Below are positions 1 to 8,319 of a DNA stretch of 64,000 bases, in pieces; positions within the stretch are counted from its first letter, which is position 1, and each line of letters opens with the position of its first letter. The position numbers and the translations under genes were made by a program. The notes under the pieces were generated by a model. That model ran no database searches. It saw only the letters and a list, made by a program, of their open reading frames with translations, and was not told where the DNA came from. This DNA is from an uncultured Niabella sp. Lineage in GTDB: Bacteria; Bacteroidota; Bacteroidia; Chitinophagales; Chitinophagaceae. The DNA is taken from NCBI GenBank assembly GCA_934486785.1, contig CAKSQK010000003.1:160891-224890 (forward strand), written 5' to 3'.

Positions 1-928
1 TGGCTTCGGTTTCATTATCTGCAATAAACATTTGCACGGCTTTACGGGCATCATCCATACGGCCTGCGGCATTTACCCGCGGCGCAATCATAAACACCAG
101 GTTGTGTATGTGCATGGGCAGTTTGATATTGCTTAAAGTAGCCAGCGCTTTTATACCCACGTTAGGGTTTTCATTGGCTTTTTTTAAACCATGAAAAGCA
201 AGTATGCGGTTTTCTCCGGTTACAGGAACTATATCAGCAGCTATTGCAGTTGCCACAAGGTCTAAATATTCATATGCGGCACTTGCAGGTAAACCCAGTT
301 TTTCGCACAACGCGCTAATAAGCTTGAAGCCAACACCGCAGCCGCAAAGTTCTTTGTAAGGGTACGGGCAGTCTGTTTGTTTGGCATTTAAAACGGCAAC
401 TGCATCAGGTATTATTTCGTCGGGCAGGTGATGGTCGCAAATGATAAAATCAATATCAAGGGTGTTGGCATAGTCCACCAGGCCAGCCGATTTAATGCCG
501 CAGTCGAGTGCGATGATAAGTGAGAACTGGTTTTCTTTTGCAAAATCAATTCCTGCCCTGCTAACGCCGTAGCCTTCTTTATATCGGTTGGGAATATAGA
601 AATCTACATCTTGTGTTTGCGTTCTCAAAAATTTATACATAGAAGCCACTGCGGTGGTGCCATCTACATCATAATCTCCAAAAACCAGTATTTTTTCATT
701 CTGACTGAACGCATACAAAATGCGGTCAACAGCTTTGTGCATCTCCTTCATCAGCCAGGGACTGTGCAGTTGGCTTAATGCCGGCCGGAAAAAATCTTTG
801 GCTTCATCAAAAGTGGTAATGCCGCGCTGAACCAAAATTTTGCACAGCGTTCGATTGATTTTGAGAGCGTTCTGCAATTCTGTAACATCCGCATCATTGG
901 CTTGTAATATGTTCCAGCGCTTAGTCAA
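1..928 (-). CDS. recJ: Single-stranded-DNA-specific exonuclease RecJ (N-terminal part; runs off the left edge)
   Basis: The minus strand is open from about 984 to base 1 and encodes the N-terminal ~309 residues of RecJ, the 5'-3' ssDNA exonuclease of recombination and mismatch repair. The DHH-family motifs are visible: FGDYDVDGTT (motif I) and ICDHHLPDE (the DHH motif), followed by GCGVGFKL and the PRVNAAGRMDDA segment. The C-terminal part lies outside the window. No ATG occurs in frame after the upstream stop; the best start is TTG at 928 (MTKRWNILQ), which gives the usual RecJ N-terminus. The gene lies 51 bp downstream of the polyprenyl synthase gene on the same strand, so the two are probably cotranscribed. 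Product is very secure; the start is inferred. Confidence 0.93.
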   Translation of the reverse strand, partial: MTKRWNILQANDADVTELQNALKINRTLCKILVQRGITTFDEAKDFFRPALSQLHSPWLMKEMHKAVDRILYAFSQNEKILVFGDYDVDGTTAVASMYKFLRTQTQDVDFYIPNRYKEGYGVSRAGIDFAKENQFSLIIALDCGIKSAGLVDYANTLDIDFIICDHHLPDEIIPDAVAVLNAKQTDCPYPYKELCGCGVGFKLISALCEKLGLPASAAYEYLDLVATAIAADIVPVTGENRILAFHGLKKANENPNVGIKALATLSNIKLPMHIHNLVFMIAPRVNAAGRMDDARKAVQMFIADNETEA

Positions 929-979
929 GTCAGGGGTTGTAAGGTGTTTATATAATTTGATAAATGAGTAAAGTGCTTC

Positions 980-1942
980 TTAATATTTTCTGTCGGTTAC
1001 ATAGTTCACAAGGTCAATCAGGCCTTTGCGGTAATCATTGTCAGGAAATTGCTGCAAGGTATCCAGCGCTTCCTGCTTATAAGCGTTCATTTTTTGTGTA
1101 GCATAAGTAATTCCACCTGTGTCTTTCACCACATCCAAAATCCAGTTAACTTTTTTAGTGTCGTTATTATTGTTTTTTACAATGTTGATCACTTTTTGTT
1201 TCGTCTTTTTATCTGTATTATTTAAGGTATAAATCAGCGGCAGGGTCATTTTCTTTTCCTTAATGTCGTTGCCAGTAGGTTTGCCCACATCTTCACTGGC
1301 ATAATCAAAAAGGTCATCTTTAATTTGAAAAGCAATGCCGGTTTTTTCGCCAAACTGCCTCATTTTTTCGGCAATCTCATCGTCCTGTGTTACGCTCCAG
1401 GCCCCAGCGCTGCAGGCCGATGCCAGGAGTGATGCTGTTTTGCTGCTGATGATCTCGTAATAAATATCTTCTTTTAAATTCAGCGTTCTGGCCTTTTCAA
1501 GCTGCAGTAATTCACCTTCGCTCATTTTTTGCACTGCATCAGTAAGTATGTGTAAAATTCTGTAATCATTATGGCTGAGAGAAAGGATGAGGCCTTTCGC
1601 CAGCAGATAATCGCCCACAAGCACGGAGGCTTTATTTTTCCATAGCGCATAGGTTGAAAAAAAACCCCTTCTTTCCAGCGCATCATCTACCACATCATCA
1701 TGTACAAGAGTAGCGGTATGTAAAATTTCAACAAGCGAGGCGGCTCTGTAGGTGGCTTCTGTCGTTTCTCCAAAAAGTTTGGCTGACAGGAATACAAACA
1801 TGGGCCGGATTTGTTTACCCTTCCTTTTAACAATATACCGCATAATACGATCCAGTAAAGGCGTATTGCTTTTTACTGCATTTTTAAAACGCGCTTCAAA
1901 GCTTTCTAATTCCTGTTTAATTAATGATAAGGGGACATCCAT
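980..1942 (-). CDS. ispB: Polyprenyl (all-trans) diphosphate synthase
   Basis: 320 residues, the normal length for a trans-prenyltransferase that condenses isopentenyl diphosphate onto allylic diphosphates; in Bacteroidota it supplies the menaquinone side chain. The first aspartate-rich motif is DDVVDD at residues 82-87 and the second is DDLFDYASED near residue 208, followed by GKPTGNDIKEKKMTLPL, the chain-length-enzyme signature. The KGKQIRP substrate-binding motif is near residue 41. Chain length (hepta-, octa- or nonaprenyl) cannot be read from the sequence, so the symbol is by family. It lies upstream of recJ on the same strand. Confidence 0.9.
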   Translation of the reverse strand: MDVPLSLIKQELESFEARFKNAVKSNTPLLDRIMRYIVKRKGKQIRPMFVFLSAKLFGETTEATYRAASLVEILHTATLVHDDVVDDALERRGFFSTYALWKNKASVLVGDYLLAKGLILSLSHNDYRILHILTDAVQKMSEGELLQLEKARTLNLKEDIYYEIISSKTASLLASACSAGAWSVTQDDEIAEKMRQFGEKTGIAFQIKDDLFDYASEDVGKPTGNDIKEKKMTLPLIYTLNNTDKKTKQKVINIVKNNNNDTKKVNWILDVVKDTGGITYATQKMNAYKQEALDTLQQFPDNDYRKGLIDLVNYVTDRKY

Positions 1943-2048
1943 AATAAGATCAGCAAAATAAAGTTAAATATTTATATTTCTAATTAATTTTAAGTGTTCA
2001 CTAACAGCTATTTGCTGCAAAAAAAGTTAGTATTTTTTTTGGTTAAAA

Positions 2049-2079
2049 TTTGGTTATTTAAAAAATGGTACTACTTTTG
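2049..2079 (+). promoter_or_regulatory. Bacteroidota-type promoter for the OmpA-family gene
   Basis: TTTG at 2049-2052 and TACTTTTG at 2072-2079, spaced by 19 bases, match the Bacteroidota sigma-A consensus TTTG / TAnnTTTG. The start codon is 42 bases downstream, leaving a short untranslated leader. Confidence 0.8.
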
Positions 2080-2121
2080 CTGGTAGATAGAAAAATCGTT
2101 TTTAAATCTTAATCCTTAGTT

Positions 2122-3714
2122 ATGACAAGCAAAAAGTACACATTACTGGCAGGTTTAACTTGCTTATTTGCGTCAACAGGCTTCGCACAAGTAAGCCCTA
2201 CGCACCCATATACGGCTGTGCATCCGTTATATGGTACCTACACTGTAACTGACCAGGCTTATTACAACAACAAGCAACTGGCTCAACACAACGAATTTTT
2301 AATTGGCAACTACGACTACCCGGCAAAACCAAGAGACATGTGGGAATTTGGTATTAAAGGCGGATCCTTCGTTGTAGTGGGTGATGTTCCGTCCAATCCG
2401 CTTCGCTCATGGGGTTTTGGTGCGCACATTCGTAAAGCTTTAGGGCATGTAATGTCTTTAAGGTTAGAATATGTTTACGGCGTTGCTACCGGTGAAGGTT
2501 ACAGAGCCGTGGATAACGTTCCTGATCAATGGATGGTTAACAGGCCAACAAACTGGTATCCTAACTACAAAACCAAATCTCAGGATCTTTCTTTACAGGC
2601 TTTATTCAACATTCATAACATCAGGTTCTACAAATCACAAACTGCTATGACGTTCTATACACTGGCAGGTTTTGGTGTGAACACTTTTAGCCCAAGAGTT
2701 GATTTGCAGGCACAGCCTTCAGTAGCATACAATGGTGATAACAGATCTGACGTTCTTAAAAACTACAGAGATGCACTGAAAGGATCTGATTATTCAAGCC
2801 GAATTGACGACAGAAGTATTGCTTCATGGTCTACAGTTTTTGCCGGTTATATTAAGCCTTCAATTTCTTTAGGCGCTGGTGTTGCCTTCAGGCTGAGCGA
2901 CAGGGTGAACTTAGCGTTGGAAGACAGGGCTATATTTGTAGCTAATGACTGGGTTGACGGCGTTCTCCCACCTTACTATGGCAACCAGGGTAAAGACTGG
3001 TTTAACTACGCTACTTTAGGCCTAAACTTTAACTTAGGAAGCAAAGCCAAAAGAGTTGAGCCTTTATACTGGCTGAATCCATTAAACTACGCTTACAGCG
3101 AGCTGCGCCGTGTACCAGAAATCATCCTTCCGGATGCTGATGGTGATGGTGTAACTGATCAATTTGACCAAGAGCAAACTCCTGCAGGTTGCCCGGTTGA
3201 TACTCATGGTGTAAGCCGCGATACTGACGGTGACGGTGTTCCTGATTGCCGCGATAAAGAACTGATTACTCCTACTTATTGCCAGCCTGTTGATGCTGAT
3301 GGCGTAGGTAAATGTCCTTGCCCAGAAGGTTGCGGACCTGTAGCGAGCGAATGTTCTACTGCTCTGGGTGCATTACCAAGCGTATCTTTCGCACCTAATT
3401 CAAACAATCTTTCTTCTGATGCACAAGCTGCTTTGGCTTCTGTAGCTGCAAGAATGAGGGCAAACCCAACTTGTAAAGTTGTTGTAGTTGGTTACTGCTC
3501 TGCCACTAAGAGACAACAGCAATTAAGCTGGGATCATGTAAACAAAGTGATCACTCACTTAGTAGAAAGAGAAGGTATCAGCGGTGACAGATTTATATTC
3601 TCTTCCGGCCAGGAAGGTGGTGATTGCAACACTGTAGATTTACGTGCTGCTGCACCTGGTGAAGACGGACCAAACACAGTAGCTCCTCCTCACCCCAACC
3701 TTCGCAAAAGATAA
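2122..3714 (+). CDS. OmpA family outer membrane protein with calcium-binding repeats
   Basis: 530 residues. A Sec signal peptide (about 1-22, ending TGFAQ) precedes a long beta-barrel-like N-terminal region (to about residue 320). Next come Asp-rich thrombospondin type 3-like calcium repeats (DADGDGVTDQFDQ, DTDGDGVPDCRD), a Cys-rich linker (CPCPEGCGP) and a C-terminal OmpA/MotB-like domain (about 410-530) expected to bind peptidoglycan. The role is a major structural outer membrane protein linking the outer membrane to the cell wall. Clear promoter and terminator flank it, so it is monocistronic and probably highly expressed. The final OmpA domain is somewhat divergent from the canonical NxxLSxxRAxxV motif (it reads KRQQQLSWDHVNKV). 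Confidence 0.85.
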   Translation: MTSKKYTLLAGLTCLFASTGFAQVSPTHPYTAVHPLYGTYTVTDQAYYNNKQLAQHNEFLIGNYDYPAKPRDMWEFGIKGGSFVVVGDVPSNPLRSWGFGAHIRKALGHVMSLRLEYVYGVATGEGYRAVDNVPDQWMVNRPTNWYPNYKTKSQDLSLQALFNIHNIRFYKSQTAMTFYTLAGFGVNTFSPRVDLQAQPSVAYNGDNRSDVLKNYRDALKGSDYSSRIDDRSIASWSTVFAGYIKPSISLGAGVAFRLSDRVNLALEDRAIFVANDWVDGVLPPYYGNQGKDWFNYATLGLNFNLGSKAKRVEPLYWLNPLNYAYSELRRVPEIILPDADGDGVTDQFDQEQTPAGCPVDTHGVSRDTDGDGVPDCRDKELITPTYCQPVDADGVGKCPCPEGCGPVASECSTALGALPSVSFAPNSNNLSSDAQAALASVAARMRANPTCKVVVVGYCSATKRQQQLSWDHVNKVITHLVEREGISGDRFIFSSGQEGGDCNTVDLRAAAPGEDGPNTVAPPHPNLRKR

Positions 3715-3739
3715 TTAAACTTTTTGCTATAACAATACA

Positions 3740-3767
3740 AACCCTTCCCATTTGGGAAGGGTTTTTT
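3740..3767 (+). terminator. Intrinsic terminator after the OmpA-family gene
   Basis: Perfect 10-bp stem AACCCTTCCC / GGGAAGGGTT with a 4-base loop (ATTT), followed by a T run. Confidence 0.9.
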
Positions 3768-3801
3768 CATTAAAGCTTTTTCCAACACAGAATTATTACA
3801 T

Positions 3802-4851
3802 CTATTTTCCTGCCTTTGTATATCTTCTCCACTTTTCAATCACCTGCTCTATATCAACAGGTAATGCAGTCTCAAAAAATATCTGTTTTCCCGTACCAGG
3901 ATGAATAAAGCCCAATGTTTTGGCATGCAGCGCCTGTCTGGGACATAATGCAAAACAATTTTCCACAAATTGCTTGTACTTAGCATATACAGTACCTTTT
4001 ACAATTTTATCGCCACCATAAAAATCGTCATTAAATAAAGGGTGGCCAATGTGCTTCATATGAACACGAATCTGATGTGTGCGCCCTGTTTCCAGTACAC
4101 ACGCTACAAGTGTAACATATCCAAACCGCTCCAAAACTTTATAATGAGTAATGGCATCTTTCCCATGATCGCCTTCAGGATAAGCTTCAAATAATTTACG
4201 ATAGCGAAGGTTGCGGCCCACATGCGCTATTATTGTTCCCTCATCCTGTTCCATATCTCCCCAGGCAAGGGCCACATATTGGCGTTGTACTGTATGGTCG
4301 AAAAATTGTTTAGCCAAATGCCGCATGGCTGCAGGCGTTTTGGCTAAAACCAATAAACCGCTGGTGTTTTTATCAATACGATGTACCAGGCCAAAGCGCG
4401 GCAGCGTTTCTTCATTTATAGCTGCATTTTGCTGTTGCAGGTAATAAGCAACGCCATTAAGCAATGTGCCTGAATAATTGCCGCTCCCCGGGTGTACCAC
4501 AAGCCCCGCAGGCTTGTTGATGATAATGATCTCCTCATCTTCATGAACAATATCCAGCGGGATGTTTTCAGCAACCACATCACTTTCATCAGGTGTGGTA
4601 TCAGTAAAAACTACTATTTCCTGCACACCCTTCACCTTATAATTGGGTTTTACGGCCTTTCCATCAACCAGCACCATATTGTTGTGTATGGCCTGCTGAA
4701 TTTTATTCCGCGTAGCGCCCTCAATCCTGTTCATCAGGTATTTGTCAATACGGTAGGGCTCCTGGCCTTTATCTGTTTTATAAACAAATTTTTCGTACAA
4801 TTCCTCACTCTGCTCGCTCTGCAAATCATCTATTTCTTCATTATCCATCAT
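3802..4851 (-). CDS. rluD: RluA/RluD-family 23S rRNA pseudouridine synthase
   Basis: 349 residues. The N-terminal S4 RNA-binding domain (about 30-95: YRIDKYLMNRIEGATRNKIQQ) is followed by the RluA catalytic domain with the signature GLVHRIDKNTSGLLVLAKT near residue 155; the Asp of HRID is the catalytic residue. RluD homologues isomerise uridines in helix 69 of 23S rRNA. Whether this paralogue is RluD proper or another RluA-family enzyme is inferred from the S4 domain and length. It stands alone, convergent with the OmpA gene and divergent from lipB. Confidence 0.87.
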   Translation of the reverse strand: MMDNEEIDDLQSEQSEELYEKFVYKTDKGQEPYRIDKYLMNRIEGATRNKIQQAIHNNMVLVDGKAVKPNYKVKGVQEIVVFTDTTPDESDVVAENIPLDIVHEDEEIIIINKPAGLVVHPGSGNYSGTLLNGVAYYLQQQNAAINEETLPRFGLVHRIDKNTSGLLVLAKTPAAMRHLAKQFFDHTVQRQYVALAWGDMEQDEGTIIAHVGRNLRYRKLFEAYPEGDHGKDAITHYKVLERFGYVTLVACVLETGRTHQIRVHMKHIGHPLFNDDFYGGDKIVKGTVYAKYKQFVENCFALCPRQALHAKTLGFIHPGTGKQIFFETALPVDIEQVIEKWRRYTKAGK

Positions 4852-4923
4852 AGCCTGTAATTTAATGCAAATGTATTTGTATTTGGCTTTTGTGAATTGC
4901 TGTTTTGTTTGCTTCGGGATGTT

Positions 4924-4931
4924 TACTTTTG
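4924..4931 (+). promoter_or_regulatory. -7 promoter element directly upstream of lipB
   Basis: TACTTTTG at 4924-4931 matches TAnnTTTG. The preferred lipB ATG starts only 6 bases after it, so the mRNA would be leaderless or nearly so. A TTTG lies at 4904-4907, a spacing of 16, shorter than the other promoters here. Confidence 0.55.
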
Positions 4932-4937
4932 CCTGTG

Positions 4938-5663
4938 ATGGATCAGAAAGTTATTTTTAGGGATTTAGGCATTATGCGTTATAAAAAGGCCTGGGATTAC
5001 CAGGAAGACATGCTGCAAAAAACTGTTTCCATAAAAGCTGCCATCAGGGAAGCTGTACAGCTTCATCAGGATGCAGCGCAGTTGCCGCAAACCAGCCATT
5101 ACCTGTTGTTTGTTCAGCATCCGCATGTCTATACTTTGGGTAAAAGCGGCAACATCATCAACGTTTTATTAAGTGAAGAAAATCTTGCAAAAAGAGGGAT
5201 TGATTTTTTTCGTATTAACAGGGGCGGAGACATCACCTACCACGGACCCGGCCAAATTGTGGGATACCCCATATTTGACCTGGAAAAATTTTACACCGAT
5301 ATTGGAAAATACCTTCGCAATATTGAAGAAGTGGTCATCCTTACGCTTGCAGAATATGGCCTTAAAGGGGAGCGCTCAACAGGCGAAACCGGTGTTTGGC
5401 TGAACCCTGATACGCCCGGCCGTGAAAGAAAAATTTGTGCGATAGGTGTGCGCACCAGCAGGTGGGTAACCATGCATGGCTTTGCATTAAACGTAAATAC
5501 AGATCTGGATTATTTTAATTTTATTATACCCTGCGGCATACAAAATAAACAGGTTACCTCATTACAGAAAGAGCTGGGCAGGCAGGTTGACATGGAAGAA
5601 GTAAAAGAGAAACTAAAAAGAAATTTTGAAAAAGTCTTTCACATCCGGCTTCACAGCGCTTAA
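4938..5663 (+). CDS. lipB: Octanoyltransferase LipB (lipoate biosynthesis)
   Basis: LipB transfers octanoyl groups from acyl carrier protein to lipoyl-dependent enzymes. The family motifs are present: HPHVYTLGKSG, RGGDITYHGPGQ, and the catalytic Lys and Cys in KICAIGV and IPCGI. The frame opens at 4905, but the ATG at 4938 (MDQKVIFRDLG) is preferred because the upstream stretch contains the promoter -7 element and does not resemble the family; this gives 241 residues. The stop codon overlaps that of the convergent gene at 5660. Confidence 0.92.
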   Translation: MDQKVIFRDLGIMRYKKAWDYQEDMLQKTVSIKAAIREAVQLHQDAAQLPQTSHYLLFVQHPHVYTLGKSGNIINVLLSEENLAKRGIDFFRINRGGDITYHGPGQIVGYPIFDLEKFYTDIGKYLRNIEEVVILTLAEYGLKGERSTGETGVWLNPDTPGRERKICAIGVRTSRWVTMHGFALNVNTDLDYFNFIIPCGIQNKQVTSLQKELGRQVDMEEVKEKLKRNFEKVFHIRLHSA

Positions 5664-6337
5664 AACTCTTTAGGCAGATAAAGCTTGTGCTTTTCTATGA
5701 TCTTACCATTTGCATACAGCTCAAAGTTTACATATCCTGCCGATCCGAAATACGACCTGTCTAACTTAAACCTTTTTTCCTTCAGGTCTTTCATTTCAAA
5801 TAAAAGCTGGTTGTATTCTGTAACAAATTTAATGTGGTAGGTGCGGTTATCAAATGGCAATTCCACACGCACATAACGGTCTGGCGATGTAAAAATATAT
5901 TTTGAAGGAATAAACCCTGCTGGCAGGAAATTAATACTTATGTTAGCTGCAGTAGTTGCTGGCTGGCTATTACTTGAATATGCACCTGCCAGGCCAAGGC
6001 TGTCTACAGCCGGTTGTTTTACAGGCGTTGTAAAAAACTTACCACCTTCCTGCATTACAAATATGCGGTAATACATACTGTCATGTGGCGCCTGTGTGTC
6101 AGAAACACCATTTTGCATAATGGTAGGATCTGGCATGGTGGCTATGGTTTTAAAGAAGTTGTTCTTGTCGTGAGAGCGTTGGATGCTCATCTGCTTAATA
6201 TCTTTTAAATTATGCGTCCATGAAATAACCACACGCCCACCTCCAACTTTATACACTGAAAAGTCAGGCAATTCTTCCTGTGAATAAGAAATCAATGAGA
6301 TAAAAATTCCAGCGAAAAGTAATAAAGCCTGTTTCAT
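5660..6337 (-). CDS. Secreted Fn3-like hypothetical protein
   Basis: 225 residues with a Sec signal peptide (MKQALLLFAGIFISLISYSQ). Residues about 25-105 follow the pattern of the Fn3-like domain frequent in secreted Bacteroidota proteins (VVISWTHN, IQRSHDKNNFFKTIATM, YYRIFVMQEGGKFFTTP). A second all-beta-like half carries VRVELPFDNRTYHIKF. No catalytic motif is visible, so the function is unknown; location is probably periplasmic or the cell surface. Confidence 0.6.
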   Translation of the reverse strand: MKQALLLFAGIFISLISYSQEELPDFSVYKVGGGRVVISWTHNLKDIKQMSIQRSHDKNNFFKTIATMPDPTIMQNGVSDTQAPHDSMYYRIFVMQEGGKFFTTPVKQPAVDSLGLAGAYSSNSQPATTAANISINFLPAGFIPSKYIFTSPDRYVRVELPFDNRTYHIKFVTEYNQLLFEMKDLKEKRFKLDRSYFGSAGYVNFELYANGKIIEKHKLYLPKEF

Positions 6338-6386
6338 AAAAATGCTTACCTGTGTTTGACAAAGATAGGGGAGTGCCGCTTATCTG

Positions 6387-7265
6387 TTAAAATATTAACG
6401 TTCCTTTTGGCAGAGAATGGTTGCCCTGAAGCCCGCCACAATGTATGATGAGAACATTACTTCCGGCACTTAATAATTTTTTTCCTGTCAGTTCATGTAC
6501 AGCATAAAACAATTTTGCTGAGTACACAAAATCAGTAGGCACGCCGGCGTTATCATAAAGCGTGTTCATAAAACCAATCAGGTGTTCATTATATTTTGCA
6601 TAGCCTCCAAAATGATAGTCATGAACAATATTCACCGGCTGGCTTTTATTCAGCAGCAGTTGCTGCACTTGCTGCTCAAGCGCATTATTATTTTTTAAAA
6701 CGCTGACGCCAATTACTTCGGCGCTTTCGTTGCTGCTGTTTATTATTCCTGCCATCATAGTGCCCGAGCCCACGGCGCAGCAAATAGTACTGAATTTATT
6801 TTTATCATATTGCAGCGTAGCCATTCCCGCTGCACCCAGCGGACCGTAACCACCTTCTGGTATAACATAATAGCCGGAAGCATTCAAATGCCGGGAAAGT
6901 TTTTTTTCTTTATAATCCTGCCGGGAAACGAAATGCAACTGCATGCCGTAGTTCACTGCATCTTCTAAAGTCTGGCTGCGTTGCCGCGGTTCTTCCCCGC
7001 GGATGATACCAATACTTTTTAAGCCATGCTGCCTACACGCAAAAGCCGTTGCCACAATATGATTGGAATAAGCGCCGCCAAAAGTAACAACCGCATTCGC
7101 GTTTTGTGCCAGCGCTTCTTTCAAATAAAATTTTAATTTAAACCATTTATTGCCACTGGCTATGGGATGAATTTTATCTGTTCGCAACGCATAAACATTG
7201 ATATTATTACGGCATAGAAAATCAATTCTATCAGTAGTGATCAAATCTTCATTAATTAACAGCAT
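6387..7265 (-). CDS. PLP-dependent ACC deaminase / D-cysteine desulfhydrase family protein
   Basis: 292 residues of the fold type II PLP enzyme family. SGNKWFKLKFYL carries the Schiff-base lysine, followed by FGGAYSNHIVATA (the substrate-binding SN motif) and a glycine-rich phosphate loop region (CCAVGSGTMMAGI). Members deaminate 1-aminocyclopropane-1-carboxylate or desulfhydrate D-cysteine. The substrate cannot be settled from the sequence, and Bacteroidota members are mostly uncharacterised. It is divergently oriented from the nucleotidyltransferase gene. Confidence 0.8.
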   Translation of the reverse strand: MLLINEDLITTDRIDFLCRNNINVYALRTDKIHPIASGNKWFKLKFYLKEALAQNANAVVTFGGAYSNHIVATAFACRQHGLKSIGIIRGEEPRQRSQTLEDAVNYGMQLHFVSRQDYKEKKLSRHLNASGYYVIPEGGYGPLGAAGMATLQYDKNKFSTICCAVGSGTMMAGIINSSNESAEVIGVSVLKNNNALEQQVQQLLLNKSQPVNIVHDYHFGGYAKYNEHLIGFMNTLYDNAGVPTDFVYSAKLFYAVHELTGKKLLSAGSNVLIIHCGGLQGNHSLPKGTLIF

Positions 7266-7269
7266 ACAT

Positions 7270-7299
7270 TTTGAAGTTGGCTAATTTAGTTTATTTTTG
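7270..7299 (+). promoter_or_regulatory. Promoter of the nucleotidyltransferase gene
   Basis: TTTG at 7270-7273 and TATTTTTG at 7292-7299 with an 18-base spacer match the Bacteroidota consensus; the ATG follows 41 bases later. Confidence 0.7.
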
Positions 7300-7340
7300 A
7301 GCGAATGTGAACAACAAATTCGTTATAAAAAATCAAAAGT

Positions 7341-8237
7341 ATGAAACCTACATTAGTGATATTGGCCGCGGGAATGGCCTCCAGGTATGGCAGTATGAAA
7401 CAGGTAGAAGGGTTTGGGCCCAGCGGCGAAACCATTATGGATTACTCCATTGCTGACGCTGTGAAGGCGGGCTTTGGTAAAATTGTTTTTTTAATAAGGG
7501 AACAGTTTGAGGAAAATTTCAGAAATAAATTTGCCAACAAGCTGGATGGAAAAGTGCATTACGAGTTTGCTTTTCAGGAACTGGATATGTACCTGGATGG
7601 CGCACAAATACCCGAAGAAAGAACAAAGCCCTGGGGCACAGGCCATGCCGTTCTTTGCAGCCGTAACAGGGTAAGTGAGCCTTTTGCCGTGATCAATGCA
7701 GACGATTTTTATGGCTTTGATGCTTTTAAAAAAGCAGCCGATTTTTTGATTAATGAATGCGATGAAAAAACTTACGCTGTAATTGGTTACGACCTGATGA
7801 AGACGTTGAGCGAGCATGGTACTGTAAACCGCGGCGTTTGCACTTTAGATGAAAAAGGCAACCTGGCAGGAGTGGTTGAGCGCATTGGCATAGGCCTGAA
7901 AGAGGATAAAGTAATGGTAGAAGATGGACTGGAGCCAAAAGAATTAAAGCGCAGCGATGTGGTATCCATGAATTTCTGGTGTTTTCATCCTTCAGTGTAT
8001 GATCTGTATGAGAAAGATTTTAAAGCATTCATCAGTAAAAATATTGCAGTGCCTAAAGCCGAGTTTTTAATACCGGAAGTGGTAGATAATTTTATTAAAA
8101 ATGGCGGCGTGGTAAAAGTAATTCCCACAACAGCGCAATGGTTTGGAGTAACGTATAAAGAAGATGCCCCTGCCGTTCAAAAAAGCCTGAACAGCCTTAT
8201 AGATGCCGGCGAGTATCCTCAAAACCTTTGGGGATAA
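7341..8237 (+). CDS. Sugar-phosphate nucleotidyltransferase family protein
   Basis: 298 residues. The N-terminus LAAGMASRYGSMKQ is the nucleotide-binding loop of the NTP-transferase family (G-X-G-T-R-type, here with RYGSMKQ), followed by GPSGETIMDYSI. NADDFYGFDAF supplies the metal-binding Asp residues. Enzymes of this family activate sugar phosphates with NTP. The exact sugar is not evident; it is shorter and different from canonical GalU or RmlA. A single-gene transcript is suggested by its own promoter and a strong terminator. Confidence 0.78.
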   Translation: MKPTLVILAAGMASRYGSMKQVEGFGPSGETIMDYSIADAVKAGFGKIVFLIREQFEENFRNKFANKLDGKVHYEFAFQELDMYLDGAQIPEERTKPWGTGHAVLCSRNRVSEPFAVINADDFYGFDAFKKAADFLINECDEKTYAVIGYDLMKTLSEHGTVNRGVCTLDEKGNLAGVVERIGIGLKEDKVMVEDGLEPKELKRSDVVSMNFWCFHPSVYDLYEKDFKAFISKNIAVPKAEFLIPEVVDNFIKNGGVVKVIPTTAQWFGVTYKEDAPAVQKSLNSLIDAGEYPQNLWG

Positions 8238-8260
8238 GGGGTTTTTATAAAAAAATTTAA

Positions 8261-8284
8261 GCCTGCACTTGTGCAGGCTTTTTT
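8261..8284. terminator. Bidirectional intrinsic terminator between nucleotidyltransferase and bshC
   Basis: GCCTGCAC / GTGCAGGC stem (8 bp, 2-base loop) followed by six T on the plus strand. On the minus strand it is followed by TTAAATTTTTTT, so it can serve both convergent genes. Confidence 0.87.
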
Positions 8285-8319
8285 AATGCATTTCATTTGA
8301 GCTTCAGGTTGCTGTTGTA

